From UBA8106 sp913052135 (GTDB lineage Bacteria; Acidobacteriota; Vicinamibacteria; Vicinamibacterales; UBA823): a stretch of DNA of 64,000 nucleotides. This document shows positions 46,703 through 55,492 of the stretch, one piece after another. The DNA is taken from the NCBI GenBank assembly GCA_913052135.1, contig CAJXDY010000004.1, positions 23,025 through 87,024 on the forward strand. Reading direction: 5' to 3'. The notes beneath the pieces are model-generated. The model was not told where the DNA came from and made no database searches. It worked only from the letters and a program-made list of their open reading frames with translations. The position numbers and the translations under genes are program-made. Every line of letters begins with the position of its first letter. Position 1 is the first letter of the stretch.

Positions 46703-47503
46703 TTACAGCGTACCCAAAATCAGGTAATAAAGTGGCACCGCAAACAAGAAACTATCAAGACGATCAAGCACACCCCCATGTCCAGGAATCAACGAAGAGA
46801 CATCCTTAACTCTAGCTGCGCGCTTCAGGGAAGACTCAAATAGATCTCCAACAATACCTGCGCTAACCAATCCAAGTCCAAACAATATGCGAAGCCACCA
46901 AACAGCGTTTGGCAGCCACCACGCCCCTATAATTGTAAAAACCAGCGTTCCGGCAGCTACACCTAGCAGTGCACCCTCAACGGTCTTTTTCGGACTGATG
47001 ATGGGTGCCAATAGTCGTTGTCCGAACATTCGACCCCCGTAGTACTGTGTGGTATCGCTCGCAACAAGCGTCGCCAGGATAAGAAGTGCCGCCTCGGGCC
47101 CAACCATTGTTCGTATCGCTACGAATGACCCAATGGGTAATCCAAGATAGAGTGGCGCAAACATGATGGCTACCAAAGCATACCAACGCTCATCGTGCCG
47201 TAAAGATTGACGAGTCAACGCAATAGAACCTATTGCAAACGTTGTAGCCATGACCGCCGCGGTCGACATCTCAACCCTCGCAAAAGCAACTAACGCACTA
47301 GTTGCTAGCGTGGCCGTTATGATTAACAACCTGACCAACAAAGTTAGCAAGCGAGTACTAAGATTAAAAGTGAGTCTGCAGTATTCCATCCCGGCAATAA
47401 CCAAGACGATCCCAGCCAGTACGAATATGCCTTCTACTGACAGCCACCATGTTGCACCAACAACGATAGCAATCATGACTACACCACTAAGGACGCGAGC
47501 CAT
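46703..47503 (-). CDS. cdsA: Phosphatidate cytidylyltransferase CdsA
   Basis: Integral membrane enzyme making CDP-diacylglycerol for phospholipids. 266 residues, seven to eight helices. The C-terminal signature spans SSLKRAARVKDVSSLIPGHG followed by GVLDRLDS, with all conserved charged residues, so it is probably active. Starts about 100 bases after the cupredoxin gene. Confidence 0.95.
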   Translation of the reverse strand: MARVLSGVVMIAIVVGATWWLSVEGIFVLAGIVLVIAGMEYCRLTFNLSTRLLTLLVRLLIITATLATSALVAFARVEMSTAAVMATTFAIGSIALTRQSLRHDERWYALVAIMFAPLYLGLPIGSFVAIRTMVGPEAALLILATLVASDTTQYYGGRMFGQRLLAPIISPKKTVEGALLGVAAGTLVFTIIGAWWLPNAVWWLRILFGLGLVSAGIVGDLFESSLKRAARVKDVSSLIPGHGGVLDRLDSFLFAVPLYYLILGTL

Positions 47504-47602
47504 TTAAAGTGACCCTCCACGGGCAACGACAGTGCGATTCGATTCGTCGTAGCGTATTTGCATGAACTTGGATTCCGGGCTTATCGCTTTCCCTGGCCAC
47601 CT

Positions 47603-48265
47603 TTACTCTGGTGTTACGAGATTCAGCTCCGCATCCTTTGTGATGTCGATTTTACGCACACTACGGCGCTTGGGATCAACATTCCAAACGCGCACTGTAT
47701 AACGGCCAGGCGGCATATCGGATGATATAAACTGACCTCCCCGTTGAGCGACTACCGCATACTCTGCTTCTGTGATCAATATGTACGCGGCCATCGCCGG
47801 ATGCACATCGCAGGACACACTGTAGGTCCCAACGCTCTCAAAAATATGAAGATGCGCCCCCTTGCTCGGAGTAGCGACATTAAAGATCGTCTCAAGCGTG
47901 GCCGCATTCGTTACGTGAACGTTGTGCAGCACATCGTCTCCATTCGTGAAGGCCACCTCCTGTCCGACTCGGGCAACAAGTAAACCCGGAACGAATACTA
48001 AACCACGCTGATCCATTGTTACTGTGGCTGTTGACAATGGTTTTGCTTGAGGTCCGTCTTGCTCGAATAGAATGGCTGAATGAAATCCTCCAGCCACTGG
48101 AGGCGCCAATCCTTTGACAATAACACCCTCGACGTTCGTCGCCGTTCTTGGCACGTTGCGTCGTTCCTCTGTCGGTTCGGTCATAGGAGTACAACCGAGG
48201 TGAACAAACCATACGGTACCAACAAATAGGAGCGTGGGAGTAGAAAAAAACTGAGTCAAAGACAC
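47603..48265 (-). CDS. Cupredoxin-like lipoprotein
   Basis: Probable periplasmic or outer-membrane blue-copper lipoprotein. 220 residues: lipoprotein signal peptide with lipobox VHLGC (Cys25), then a cupredoxin fold with candidate type-1 copper ligands His114 (in VLHNVH) and Cys152, His155, Met158 (in SCDVHPAMAAY), and a C-terminal segment resembling a carboxypeptidase-regulatory-like fold (MPPGRYTVRVWN). The CxxHxxM spacing suits plastocyanin-like proteins annotated as methylamine-utilisation types. The electron partner is unknown. GTG start. Lies between uppS and cdsA, 15 bases after uppS, an unusual place. Confidence 0.8.
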   Translation of the reverse strand: MSLTQFFSTPTLLFVGTVWFVHLGCTPMTEPTEERRNVPRTATNVEGVIVKGLAPPVAGGFHSAILFEQDGPQAKPLSTATVTMDQRGLVFVPGLLVARVGQEVAFTNGDDVLHNVHVTNAATLETIFNVATPSKGAHLHIFESVGTYSVSCDVHPAMAAYILITEAEYAVVAQRGGQFISSDMPPGRYTVRVWNVDPKRRSVRKIDITKDAELNLVTPE

Positions 48266-48280
48266 TCGTCAGTGTAACAA

Positions 48281-49063
48281 TCAGCCAACAACAGCCGGTC
48301 TGGCGATACCACCGTACCGCCGATTGCGCTTCTGGTAAGCAAGTAAGGCTTCGAATAAATGGCGACAACGAAAATCTGGCCACAAAGTCTCGGTTACCCA
48401 GATCTCTGCGTAGGCAATCTGCCAGAGTAGAAAGTTACTCACACGCATCTCGCCGCTCGTACGAATCAAAAGATCTGGATCTGGCTGACCACTAGTGTAC
48501 AAAAATTCTGCAAAGCGCGTTTCGTCTAATTCGTTTGCTCGAACATTAGACTGAATGGCTCGACGTGCTGCATCAACTATTTCCGCTCGTCCACCGTAAT
48601 TCAACGCAATATTGAAGACCATGCCCGTATCCGCCTTCGTCTCCTCTTGGGCGAATTCCAATTCTTGACGAACATCATCAGCCAACTCATCCTCACGCCC
48701 GATCACTTGAAAGCGAATGTTGTTCTTTAATAGCGTCCGTAGTTCCAAGCGTAGATACTTCTTTAATAAGCCCATTAAAGTCTTGATTTCGTTTTGTGGG
48801 CGTTTCCAATTCTCGACCGAAAACGCGTACAAGGTGACCACCTGGATTCCAAGTCTGGCAGATGACTCCACAACATCACGCACTGAGTCGATACCCGCAC
48901 TGTGACCTTGCACCCGTGGCAGTCCTCGTTGCGCGGCCCAGCGACCGTTCCCATCCATGATGATTGCGACATGTGTGGGAAGCCGATCAAAGTCAATTTG
49001 CCTCGCCAAAGATGCTTCTATCGATTCAGGATTAACCCCATTAAGAACATCTTCAAGTGACAT
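48281..49063 (-). CDS. uppS: Undecaprenyl diphosphate synthase (isoprenyl transferase) UppS
   Basis: cis-prenyltransferase making the C55 carrier for peptidoglycan and polysaccharides. AIIMDGNGRWAAQRGLPRVQ carries the catalytic Asp, followed by GHSAG, YAFSVENWKRP and the C-terminal SDLLIRTSGE-like DLLIRTSGEMRVSNFLLWQ, all diagnostic. I choose the ATG at 49061-49063 (MSLEDVLNG), with GGGAGG 13 bases upstream; the frame opens at 49108. About 260 residues. Confidence 0.95.
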   Translation of the reverse strand: MSLEDVLNGVNPESIEASLARQIDFDRLPTHVAIIMDGNGRWAAQRGLPRVQGHSAGIDSVRDVVESSARLGIQVVTLYAFSVENWKRPQNEIKTLMGLLKKYLRLELRTLLKNNIRFQVIGREDELADDVRQELEFAQEETKADTGMVFNIALNYGGRAEIVDAARRAIQSNVRANELDETRFAEFLYTSGQPDPDLLIRTSGEMRVSNFLLWQIAYAEIWVTETLWPDFRCRHLFEALLAYQKRNRRYGGIARPAVVG

Positions 49064-49181
49064 AACGCGGCGCAATCCTCCCACCTTGAAAAGACGATCT
49101 ACGCACAACGAATCCTAACAAACCTTGATGATACAAGGTGTTAGGTGGGGGTTCAAGCTGGCCAAGAATTTATGTCATGCG

Positions 49182-49961
49182 TCAGTAGTTCACTCTTACC
49201 AAAAACAAACCACGGGCTGGTGCCGTGGGTCCGGCTTCACTGCGATCACGGTTTTGGATTATGTGCTTAATACTCTCTGGCGGTCGTCGGCCTGTGCCGA
49301 TATCAACGAGTGTTCCAACGATGATTCGAACCATATGCCGAAGAAATCCATTTCCTTCAACATCGATCGTAACGAGCGAACCATCTACTACTGGAAAAGG
49401 GTCGATCGTGCGATCACCTAAAGAACATCGGCTAATCTCAAGTCGAAGAATGCGACGCAGGGTTGTCTTGACAGAACTGCGAGCTGCTTGAAAGGCTGCG
49501 AAGTCATGCTCACCTTCAAGCAAAGCGCCAGCCGCAAGCATAGCTGAACAATCAAGATTCTGTGTCACATGCCATGCATACCGGTACTCGAATGGGCTAA
49601 TGCTGTCGCCAACAATAATCCGGTATTGATAATGTTTAGACTTTACAGTTCGACGTGCATTGAAATCAGAGGTGGCTTCCTGAGCTTGTAAGATCCGAAT
49701 ATCCCGTGGCAAACTCGCATTCAAAGCTCTAACAAGTGCCGCTGTGCCGATCTCGCTGTGCATTTGAACACTAGCAACCTGGCCTATCGCATGAACGCCG
49801 GCATCTGTGCGACCAGCACTAGTGATACCCACATGCCGACCCTCAATACGCCCTATTGCTTCCTCAACGTAAGCCTGAATAGATTTACCATTTTCCTGTC
49901 GTTGCCATCCCACGTACGACGCGCCATCATAGGCTACAATTAATTTGATAGTTCTGAACAT
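49182..49961 (-). CDS. truA: tRNA pseudouridine(38-40) synthase TruA
   Basis: Converts uridines 38-40 of the tRNA anticodon arm to pseudouridine. About 259 residues. YDGASYVGWQRQ at the N-terminus, the catalytic aspartate in SAGRTDAGVHAIGQ, and the C-terminal GNGFLRHMVRIIVGTLVDIG are intact. The ATG at 49959-49961 (MFRTIKL) is preferred over upstream TTG/GTG codons. It lies 74 bases downstream of pyrE on the same strand. Confidence 0.95.
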   Translation of the reverse strand: MFRTIKLIVAYDGASYVGWQRQENGKSIQAYVEEAIGRIEGRHVGITSAGRTDAGVHAIGQVASVQMHSEIGTAALVRALNASLPRDIRILQAQEATSDFNARRTVKSKHYQYRIIVGDSISPFEYRYAWHVTQNLDCSAMLAAGALLEGEHDFAAFQAARSSVKTTLRRILRLEISRCSLGDRTIDPFPVVDGSLVTIDVEGNGFLRHMVRIIVGTLVDIGTGRRPPESIKHIIQNRDRSEAGPTAPARGLFLVRVNY

Positions 49962-50041
49962 CACCAAGATTCCCAGAACGTTTCCGCACCATTTCAGTGA
50001 CGAGCCACTTATGCGAAACCCAACAAGCGCCTCATCTCGGT

Positions 50042-50623
50042 CTATTCACTACCTTTTAGTCGTGACCCTGGCTGAACAAGCGGCTCATTGTTTGAACACA
50101 ATGGACAATCCTGCGGTTTGTAAGTTGGCAACGACAGGCTCACTAAGGTTTGCAGGTCGACGTCCAACGAGACTGCGGGGCCTCCGCGATTGACAATTGC
50201 ACCTACACCAACTACCTGAGCGCCTGCACCACGCACGACCTCGATGGTTTCACGTGTTGACCGACCTGTTGTAACCACGTCCTCAACTATGAGCACACGT
50301 TCGCCAAGCTGCAGTTTAAATCCTCTCCGAAGGGCCATCGTGCCATCTCGTCGCTCAACAAAGATTGCTCGAGTATTCAACCCGCGAGCCACCTCCTGAC
50401 CTATCACGACTCCACCCAGTGCTGGAGACACCACGATTTCTGGTTTTAATTGTGAGGCTCTGGCGGCGATTTCAGCACCTAATAAGGACGCCTCCTGAGG
50501 ATGCTGCAAAACGAGTGCACACTGCAGATATCCCGGGCTGTGCAATCCCGATGAAAGCTGGAAATGGCCTTCAAGAAGTGCCCCAGAACGCCGAAATAGG
50601 GCTAAAATTGTATCTTGATCCAT
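50042..50623 (-). CDS. pyrE: Orotate phosphoribosyltransferase PyrE
   Basis: Makes orotidine monophosphate from orotate and PRPP. 193 residues. SGLHSPGYLQCA near the N-terminus, VVSPALGGVVIGQEVARGL and the PRPP loop VLIVEDVVTTGRSTRE are canonical. The C-terminal CPLCSNNEPLVQPGSR is a common ending in this OPRT branch. A second related protein is encoded at 55489-56109. A PyrR-loop-like sequence lies 28 bases upstream of the start codon. Confidence 0.94.
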   Translation of the reverse strand: MDQDTILALFRRSGALLEGHFQLSSGLHSPGYLQCALVLQHPQEASLLGAEIAARASQLKPEIVVSPALGGVVIGQEVARGLNTRAIFVERRDGTMALRRGFKLQLGERVLIVEDVVTTGRSTRETIEVVRGAGAQVVGVGAIVNRGGPAVSLDVDLQTLVSLSLPTYKPQDCPLCSNNEPLVQPGSRLKGSE

Positions 50624-50650
50624 AACGTCTCGTTTGTCCTATAGTGGAAA

Positions 50651-50660
50651 ACCTCTCAGT
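50651..50660 (-). promoter_or_regulatory. PyrR-loop-like motif in the pyrE leader
   Basis: Minus strand ACTGAGAGGT, 28 bases before the pyrE ATG. In RNA, AUUACUGAGAGGUU compares with the Gram-positive PyrR-site consensus ARUCCNGNGAGGYU with only two mismatches at defined positions. The flanking stem is weak (GAA with UUC outside a bulge). The same ACNGNGAGGU core occurs twice in the pyrR leader. Function is inferred. Confidence 0.45.
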
Positions 50661-50874
50661 AATTAGTTCTGAACAGTTTAGCCTAACCTCATCCCTTTAA
50701 TGGCCCCCACCGCCGTCAGTATACAATTGCTTGAAACGTGAACGTGGATTGTTTCGTCTATATATAAGGGACCCTAGCATTCAATGTATATGTAGTGCTG
50801 CGGTCCGGATCTTATTGTTATCCCAAGACACTTGTCCGACGCCTCTGTCTCAATCACATTTGGAGAAATCTGTT

Positions 50875-52620
50875 ATGTTTCTGGAAGCTACAAATGCCCG
50901 TAGATACTTATTTGCCGTCGTGGCAACTTTTATTATTGCAACTCCGGTTTTCGGACAATCCATGTCTGAAATTAATCAGCCGACCGTCGCCTCTTTGTCA
51001 AGATCTGGAGGCATCGTGCTGCCAGACGATATCCATACCCAAGCAGAGCAGGGTATTACTCGTCGTCTATCAATGAATGACGCAGTTGAAATGGCCCTGG
51101 AACAGAATCTGACGATTCAGGTCGAAAGACTCAATCCACAGCTGCAAGACCTATCAATTGCCACCGTGCGGGCAGCATGGACACCCACGTTAAGCACGAC
51201 GTTTCAGAACAACGACCAACAAAGACCGTCATCAACTCAGCTGGATGGTGGAGCGATAAGCACCTACACGACTGCGTTTTCGAATGACATCGGCATCAGT
51301 CAACTCACGAAATGGGGCGGTAACTATAACGTTAGTTGGAATAGCTCGACGCAGTCCACGTCAAACTTTTTTACGAGTTTTAATCCTTCAGTGCGATCGA
51401 CGATTAACTTCAATTATTCGCAGCCTCTGTTGCGCAATTTTAAGATTGATAACGCACGGCAGCAACTTTTGATTAGCACAAAGAATCGTGAAATTTCAGA
51501 CGTCCAGTTACGAGAGACAATCGTTTCAACCGTTCGACAAGTGAAGAATGCCTACTGGCAACTCTCCTACGCGATTGCCTCACTTGCCGTGCAACAACAA
51601 TCGCTCGAATTAGCTAAAGAGTCTCTCCGTAACAACCAGATCAGAGTCGAAGTCGGAACTATGGCACCCATCGACATCGTCGAAGCACAAGCCGAAGTGG
51701 CCCGGAACGAAGAAACCGTGATCGTAGCGGAATCAAACATCGAAGAAGCGGAGGATGGTCTTCGAGCGTTAATCATGGATCCGGTCACACCTAACTTCTG
51801 GAACATCAATCTGGAACCGACTGATACACCTCTGTTACAAACGCGAGAAATCGATATCGATGCTGCTGTGCGCAATGCGTTATCAAAACGCACAGATTTA
51901 TCTCGGGTTCGTAAAAATCTTGAGAATGTCGACGTGAACATCCGCTACTACAAAAATCAGACGCTCCCTGATGTTAATTTCCAAATGAACTACTCTGCGC
52001 AGGGTGTCGGTGGAACAAAACTGACCAGGGATTCATTTTTTGGTGGAAACGTAATAAACAGTGTGTCGAAAGGTTACGGATCAGTCCTAGGAGACGTGTT
52101 CACCAGTGATTTTCCAACATGGACTTTCGGTTTTACAGTGGGTTACCCGATCGGCACCAGTACGGCTGATGTGAACCTTGTGCGTTCCAGACTGCAACGG
52201 AGACAAACGGAAACTCAAATCAAGAGCACTGAACTACAAGTGGCAGGCGAGGTCAGACGAGTTGGTCGGGAAGTGAATACCAACCTGAAACGAGTCGACG
52301 CAACGGGGTCCGCACGTCAATTCGCTGAACAACGGTGGGAAGCGGAACAGAAAAAGTTTGCCGTCGGCATGTCAACAAGCTTTCTGGTATTCCAGGCTCA
52401 ACGCGACCTAGCGCAGGCACGCAACAACGAACTGGGTGCTATCTTGGATTACAATCGAGCAATCGTAGATTTCGATGCGGTGCAAGAGGCTTCGTTAACC
52501 GGTGGGGGAGGGAGTTTCACGCTAACAGGTGCAGGCGGGACCGGTTCTACCGCCTCGACGGGTAATGGACAGACAACAACGGGTATTTCGCCTCAGACTG
52601 GTGGTGGCAACTTCTTCTAG
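50875..52620 (+). CDS. TolC-family outer membrane efflux protein
   Basis: Outer-membrane channel of the OEP/TolC family for tripartite efflux or type I secretion. About 581 residues. The ATG at 50875 (MFLEATNARRYLF) is preceded by TTGGAG and opens a signal peptide ending TPVFGQ; the frame extends upstream to 50731 without support. The core (about 55-545) has paired coiled-coil repeats, e.g. VRQVKNAYWQLSYAIASLAV and the second-half equivalent. The C-terminal 40 residues are Gly/Thr/Ser-rich. No inner-membrane pump or adaptor gene is adjacent. Confidence 0.88.
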   Translation: MFLEATNARRYLFAVVATFIIATPVFGQSMSEINQPTVASLSRSGGIVLPDDIHTQAEQGITRRLSMNDAVEMALEQNLTIQVERLNPQLQDLSIATVRAAWTPTLSTTFQNNDQQRPSSTQLDGGAISTYTTAFSNDIGISQLTKWGGNYNVSWNSSTQSTSNFFTSFNPSVRSTINFNYSQPLLRNFKIDNARQQLLISTKNREISDVQLRETIVSTVRQVKNAYWQLSYAIASLAVQQQSLELAKESLRNNQIRVEVGTMAPIDIVEAQAEVARNEETVIVAESNIEEAEDGLRALIMDPVTPNFWNINLEPTDTPLLQTREIDIDAAVRNALSKRTDLSRVRKNLENVDVNIRYYKNQTLPDVNFQMNYSAQGVGGTKLTRDSFFGGNVINSVSKGYGSVLGDVFTSDFPTWTFGFTVGYPIGTSTADVNLVRSRLQRRQTETQIKSTELQVAGEVRRVGREVNTNLKRVDATGSARQFAEQRWEAEQKKFAVGMSTSFLVFQAQRDLAQARNNELGAILDYNRAIVDFDAVQEASLTGGGGSFTLTGAGGTGSTASTGNGQTTTGISPQTGGGNFF

Positions 52621-52738
52621 CATGAAACTTGAGCCAACAGTATTAATACCCCTACTTCTTTCTAGGAGAGTTCAACCGAGACATCGATTTCACTTATTAG
52701 GCAATCGATGCAGCTTAGGTTGATGCTACACTCTGCCG

Positions 52739-53506
52739 GTGCCGAAGCTATCAGTCATTGTCATCACTCAGGACGAAGCTGCGAACATTGAAGCTGCTCT
52801 GGACTCGGTAACATGGGCAGACGAACTAATTGTTGTCGACTCGGGTAGCTCTGATGAAACTACAAGAATCGCAGAGCGCTTTACGAAACATGTCTCAACA
52901 AGAAACTGGGAAGGCTATGGTGCTCAAAAGAACTATGCCGCCTCGCTCGCATCCCATGATTGGATCCTATCGCTAGATGCGGATGAACGGATTCCCCCAA
53001 AACTTGCCGAAGAAATTCAAGAGCTTTTAAAAACGGAGCCTGTCAATCAAGGTTACCGGATGCCCCGCGTTGCGTTTCATCTAGGTCGATGGATAAGAAG
53101 TACCGACTGGTATCCCGACTATCAACTCAGGTTATACACTCGTCGTTTGGCAAGTTGGAACGAACGTCTGGTACATGAATCAGTGCAAGTTCAGGGAACT
53201 ACCGGGACTCTTCGAAATGAAATACACCACCTCGCCTACCGCGACCTCTCTCACCACTTTATGACAATGGACCGCTACACCACACTTGCTGCAGAAGAAA
53301 TGTCCTCGCAAGGCCAACGCGGTTCCCTGTGGAAAATGGTTGTCCACCCTCCGTTCGCATTCATCAGAAACTATCTTGTTCGTGGAGGCATTCGTGACGG
53401 GATTCCTGGCTTCATCGTATCAGTAATGAACACCTACTACGTGCTCTTGAAATTCATCAAACTCTGGGAATTTCAACACAAACGAGCATCGGGAAACGAC
53501 AATTAA
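52739..53506 (+). CDS. Family 2 glycosyltransferase, LPS core type (WaaE/KdtX-like)
   Basis: GT-A fold glycosyltransferase. 255 residues. The N-terminus LSVIVITQDEAANIEAALDS, then WADELIVVDSGSSDET, and SLDADERIP (the DxD metal motif) match the WaaE-type glucosyltransferases of lipopolysaccharide core. GTG start at 52739. It forms a pair with the next gene, 26 bases away, suggesting a small LPS-core locus. Confidence 0.88.
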   Translation: MPKLSVIVITQDEAANIEAALDSVTWADELIVVDSGSSDETTRIAERFTKHVSTRNWEGYGAQKNYAASLASHDWILSLDADERIPPKLAEEIQELLKTEPVNQGYRMPRVAFHLGRWIRSTDWYPDYQLRLYTRRLASWNERLVHESVQVQGTTGTLRNEIHHLAYRDLSHHFMTMDRYTTLAAEEMSSQGQRGSLWKMVVHPPFAFIRNYLVRGGIRDGIPGFIVSVMNTYYVLLKFIKLWEFQHKRASGNDN

Positions 53507-53532
53507 GGCTCAGTTCCTGCTGAAAACAACTC

Positions 53533-54663
53533 ATGTTTTCAATGCACATCGATACAGCACCGAGTTGGCGAGGCGGACAAAATCAGGTGTTGTTGACCGT
53601 TCGCGGCATGCAAGCGCGCAAACACCAGACAACGCTTGTGGCACATCCAGCAGGTGAACTTCGCCACCGTGCCGAGAAGGACGTTGCCGTGATACCTCTG
53701 GTGCCACGCCATGAACTGGATCTCAAAATGGCCTGGAAGCTGTCTCGACTTGTTAGAAAATTGCGACCAGACATTGTTCACGCGCACGATCCACATGCAG
53801 TAGCTATAGCCGCCTTAGCACTTTTGCTCGGTGCACCGAAACCAAGGCCGTTCTTGATGGCATCCCGTCGTGTCGATTTTCATCTCAAGAAGAATATTTT
53901 TTCACGCTGGAAATACAAGCAAGTCGATGGGTTCGTTTGTGCATCGAATGCTATTCGCGAGATGCTAATCGGCGATGGATTTCCAGCTGATCGGGCATGC
54001 TTAGTGCACGACGGTATTGATATCCAACAACTTGAGGCCGCGAGGCCAGTCGATTTACACCAAGAATTATGCCTTCCAAAAAATGCACTTATCGTAGGAA
54101 ATGTTGCAGCGCTTGTCCCGCATAAGGGTCATCGCTATTTGATTGATGCGATGCCAAGTGTTCTAGACAAGATTCCCGAAGCGCGCCTTGTTATTGTTGG
54201 GCAGGGCCAACTCGAATCCGCACTGCGGGCACAGATTAAAGCTCTCAACCTTGAAACGTATGTTTTCCTAGTTGGATTCCGTCCAAATGTACTGGCGTTC
54301 CATAAAGCTTTTGACATCTTTGTCTTAAGTTCCATCACGGAGGGACTGGGCACTTCATTACTTGATGCCATGGCAGCTCGCCGCGCTATCGTTGCAACGC
54401 GTACGGGTGGCATTCCTGAAGTAGTTACAGATAAAGAGACGGGACTGTTAGTCTCTCCACGAGACAATCAGGAACTCAGTTTGGCGATCATTCGACTACT
54501 CCACGACCAGGAGTTGTGCGCTCGGATGGGAGCAAATGGCTTTGCACGAGTGTGCAAATATTTCAGTGCCGACCAGATGGTCAATTCGCTGCTTGCTGCT
54601 TACAACCACTTGGGTTACAAAGACCGCGAAGCGGACAGTTCGTATCCTGATGAGCCTGCCTGA
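53533..54663 (+). CDS. Family 4 glycosyltransferase (GT-B fold)
   Basis: Glycosyltransferase of 376 residues transferring a sugar from a nucleotide donor, probably in lipopolysaccharide core assembly. Acceptor half opens MHIDTAPSWRGGQNQVLLTV; the donor half has NVAALVPHKGHRYLIDA, VGQGQLE and the EX7E-type motif SSITEGLGTSLLDAMAARRA. Its last 83 bases overlap the 3' end of the DUF2400 gene on the other strand, so both C-termini are encoded by the same DNA. Confidence 0.9.
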   Translation: MFSMHIDTAPSWRGGQNQVLLTVRGMQARKHQTTLVAHPAGELRHRAEKDVAVIPLVPRHELDLKMAWKLSRLVRKLRPDIVHAHDPHAVAIAALALLLGAPKPRPFLMASRRVDFHLKKNIFSRWKYKQVDGFVCASNAIREMLIGDGFPADRACLVHDGIDIQQLEAARPVDLHQELCLPKNALIVGNVAALVPHKGHRYLIDAMPSVLDKIPEARLVIVGQGQLESALRAQIKALNLETYVFLVGFRPNVLAFHKAFDIFVLSSITEGLGTSLLDAMAARRAIVATRTGGIPEVVTDKETGLLVSPRDNQELSLAIIRLLHDQELCARMGANGFARVCKYFSADQMVNSLLAAYNHLGYKDREADSSYPDEPA

Positions 54664-55492
54664 AACCGCATGAATTAGTCATTCCGAGTCGACACAGTGA
54701 AAAGTCATACTTCACTGGGTCAATCGGCGCAAAGACACGTAACGATGCAGTGAGGTCAACTGCCATACGCCAGCTTGGGCTACGATATTTGGTCAAGTTG
54801 AGACACTGGCCAACACGGACAATGTGAGTATCAAGTGGAATAATTAATTTCGATTTTGAAATTAAAGACCACACCCCAAGGTCAATCGCATCCTTACGTA
54901 CCATCCATCGTAAAAACAAGTTCAGTCTCTTACATCCACTCCCTGACGATGGTTTCGGAAAAAAATATTGCACACCGGTTATGGGCATTTCTTTCCCATA
55001 CACAATTGATAAATCGATTTGCAAAGCCCTTTGAGAAAACGATTCGAGTGCATTACCGATATCGCTAGCCTCGTGAACGTAACCCTCAGCGAAAAACCGC
55101 TCGATCGACCCGGACATTTCTATCATCCGCCGAATTATCCAGAGCAATGCAACGATGTCAATGCCGCGAATCCATCGGTGTTTAATTAGATACAACTCCT
55201 GGCGATACCGATTTGGTTCGAACGATTTGATGAACTCAAACGGAGATGGACCGGTAACCGCAAGTAATAGCTCAAGGGTGGATAGAATGCTCTCAACCCG
55301 TCCAAATGCTAATGCGGCCGCACAAAATCCAACCACTTCCCTATCGGCATTGGTTTGATACCGATGGACTAAGTGAACTGGATCAACACTAGCCTGCACC
55401 CGGTCATGACTCCGGTACAGTCGCTCAAGTTCCAGTCCTAGAGACCGCGAGGAATTAGCAAACGATTGCTGATTGGACAAGTCTGGTGTCAA
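54581..55492 (-). CDS. TIGR02757 / DUF2400 family protein
   Basis: Conserved protein of unknown function, 303 residues, common in Bacteroidota and relatives. Recognisable features are DREVVGFCAAALAFGRVESI near 50-70, the helical centre, and the late block DPVKYDFSLCRLGMTNSCG. The end has four cysteines (GFRQAHQDTNCPLRGLCNPS region) that could bind a metal or Fe-S cluster; some liken the family to helix-hairpin-helix glycosylases, which I cannot confirm. It starts at a TTG overlapping the stop of the PRTase gene. The 3' end overlaps the convergent GT4 gene by 83 bases. Confidence 0.75.
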   Translation of the reverse strand: MTPDLSNQQSFANSSRSLGLELERLYRSHDRVQASVDPVHLVHRYQTNADREVVGFCAAALAFGRVESILSTLELLLAVTGPSPFEFIKSFEPNRYRQELYLIKHRWIRGIDIVALLWIIRRMIEMSGSIERFFAEGYVHEASDIGNALESFSQRALQIDLSIVYGKEMPITGVQYFFPKPSSGSGCKRLNLFLRWMVRKDAIDLGVWSLISKSKLIIPLDTHIVRVGQCLNLTKYRSPSWRMAVDLTASLRVFAPIDPVKYDFSLCRLGMTNSCGFRQAHQDTNCPLRGLCNPSGCKQQAAN

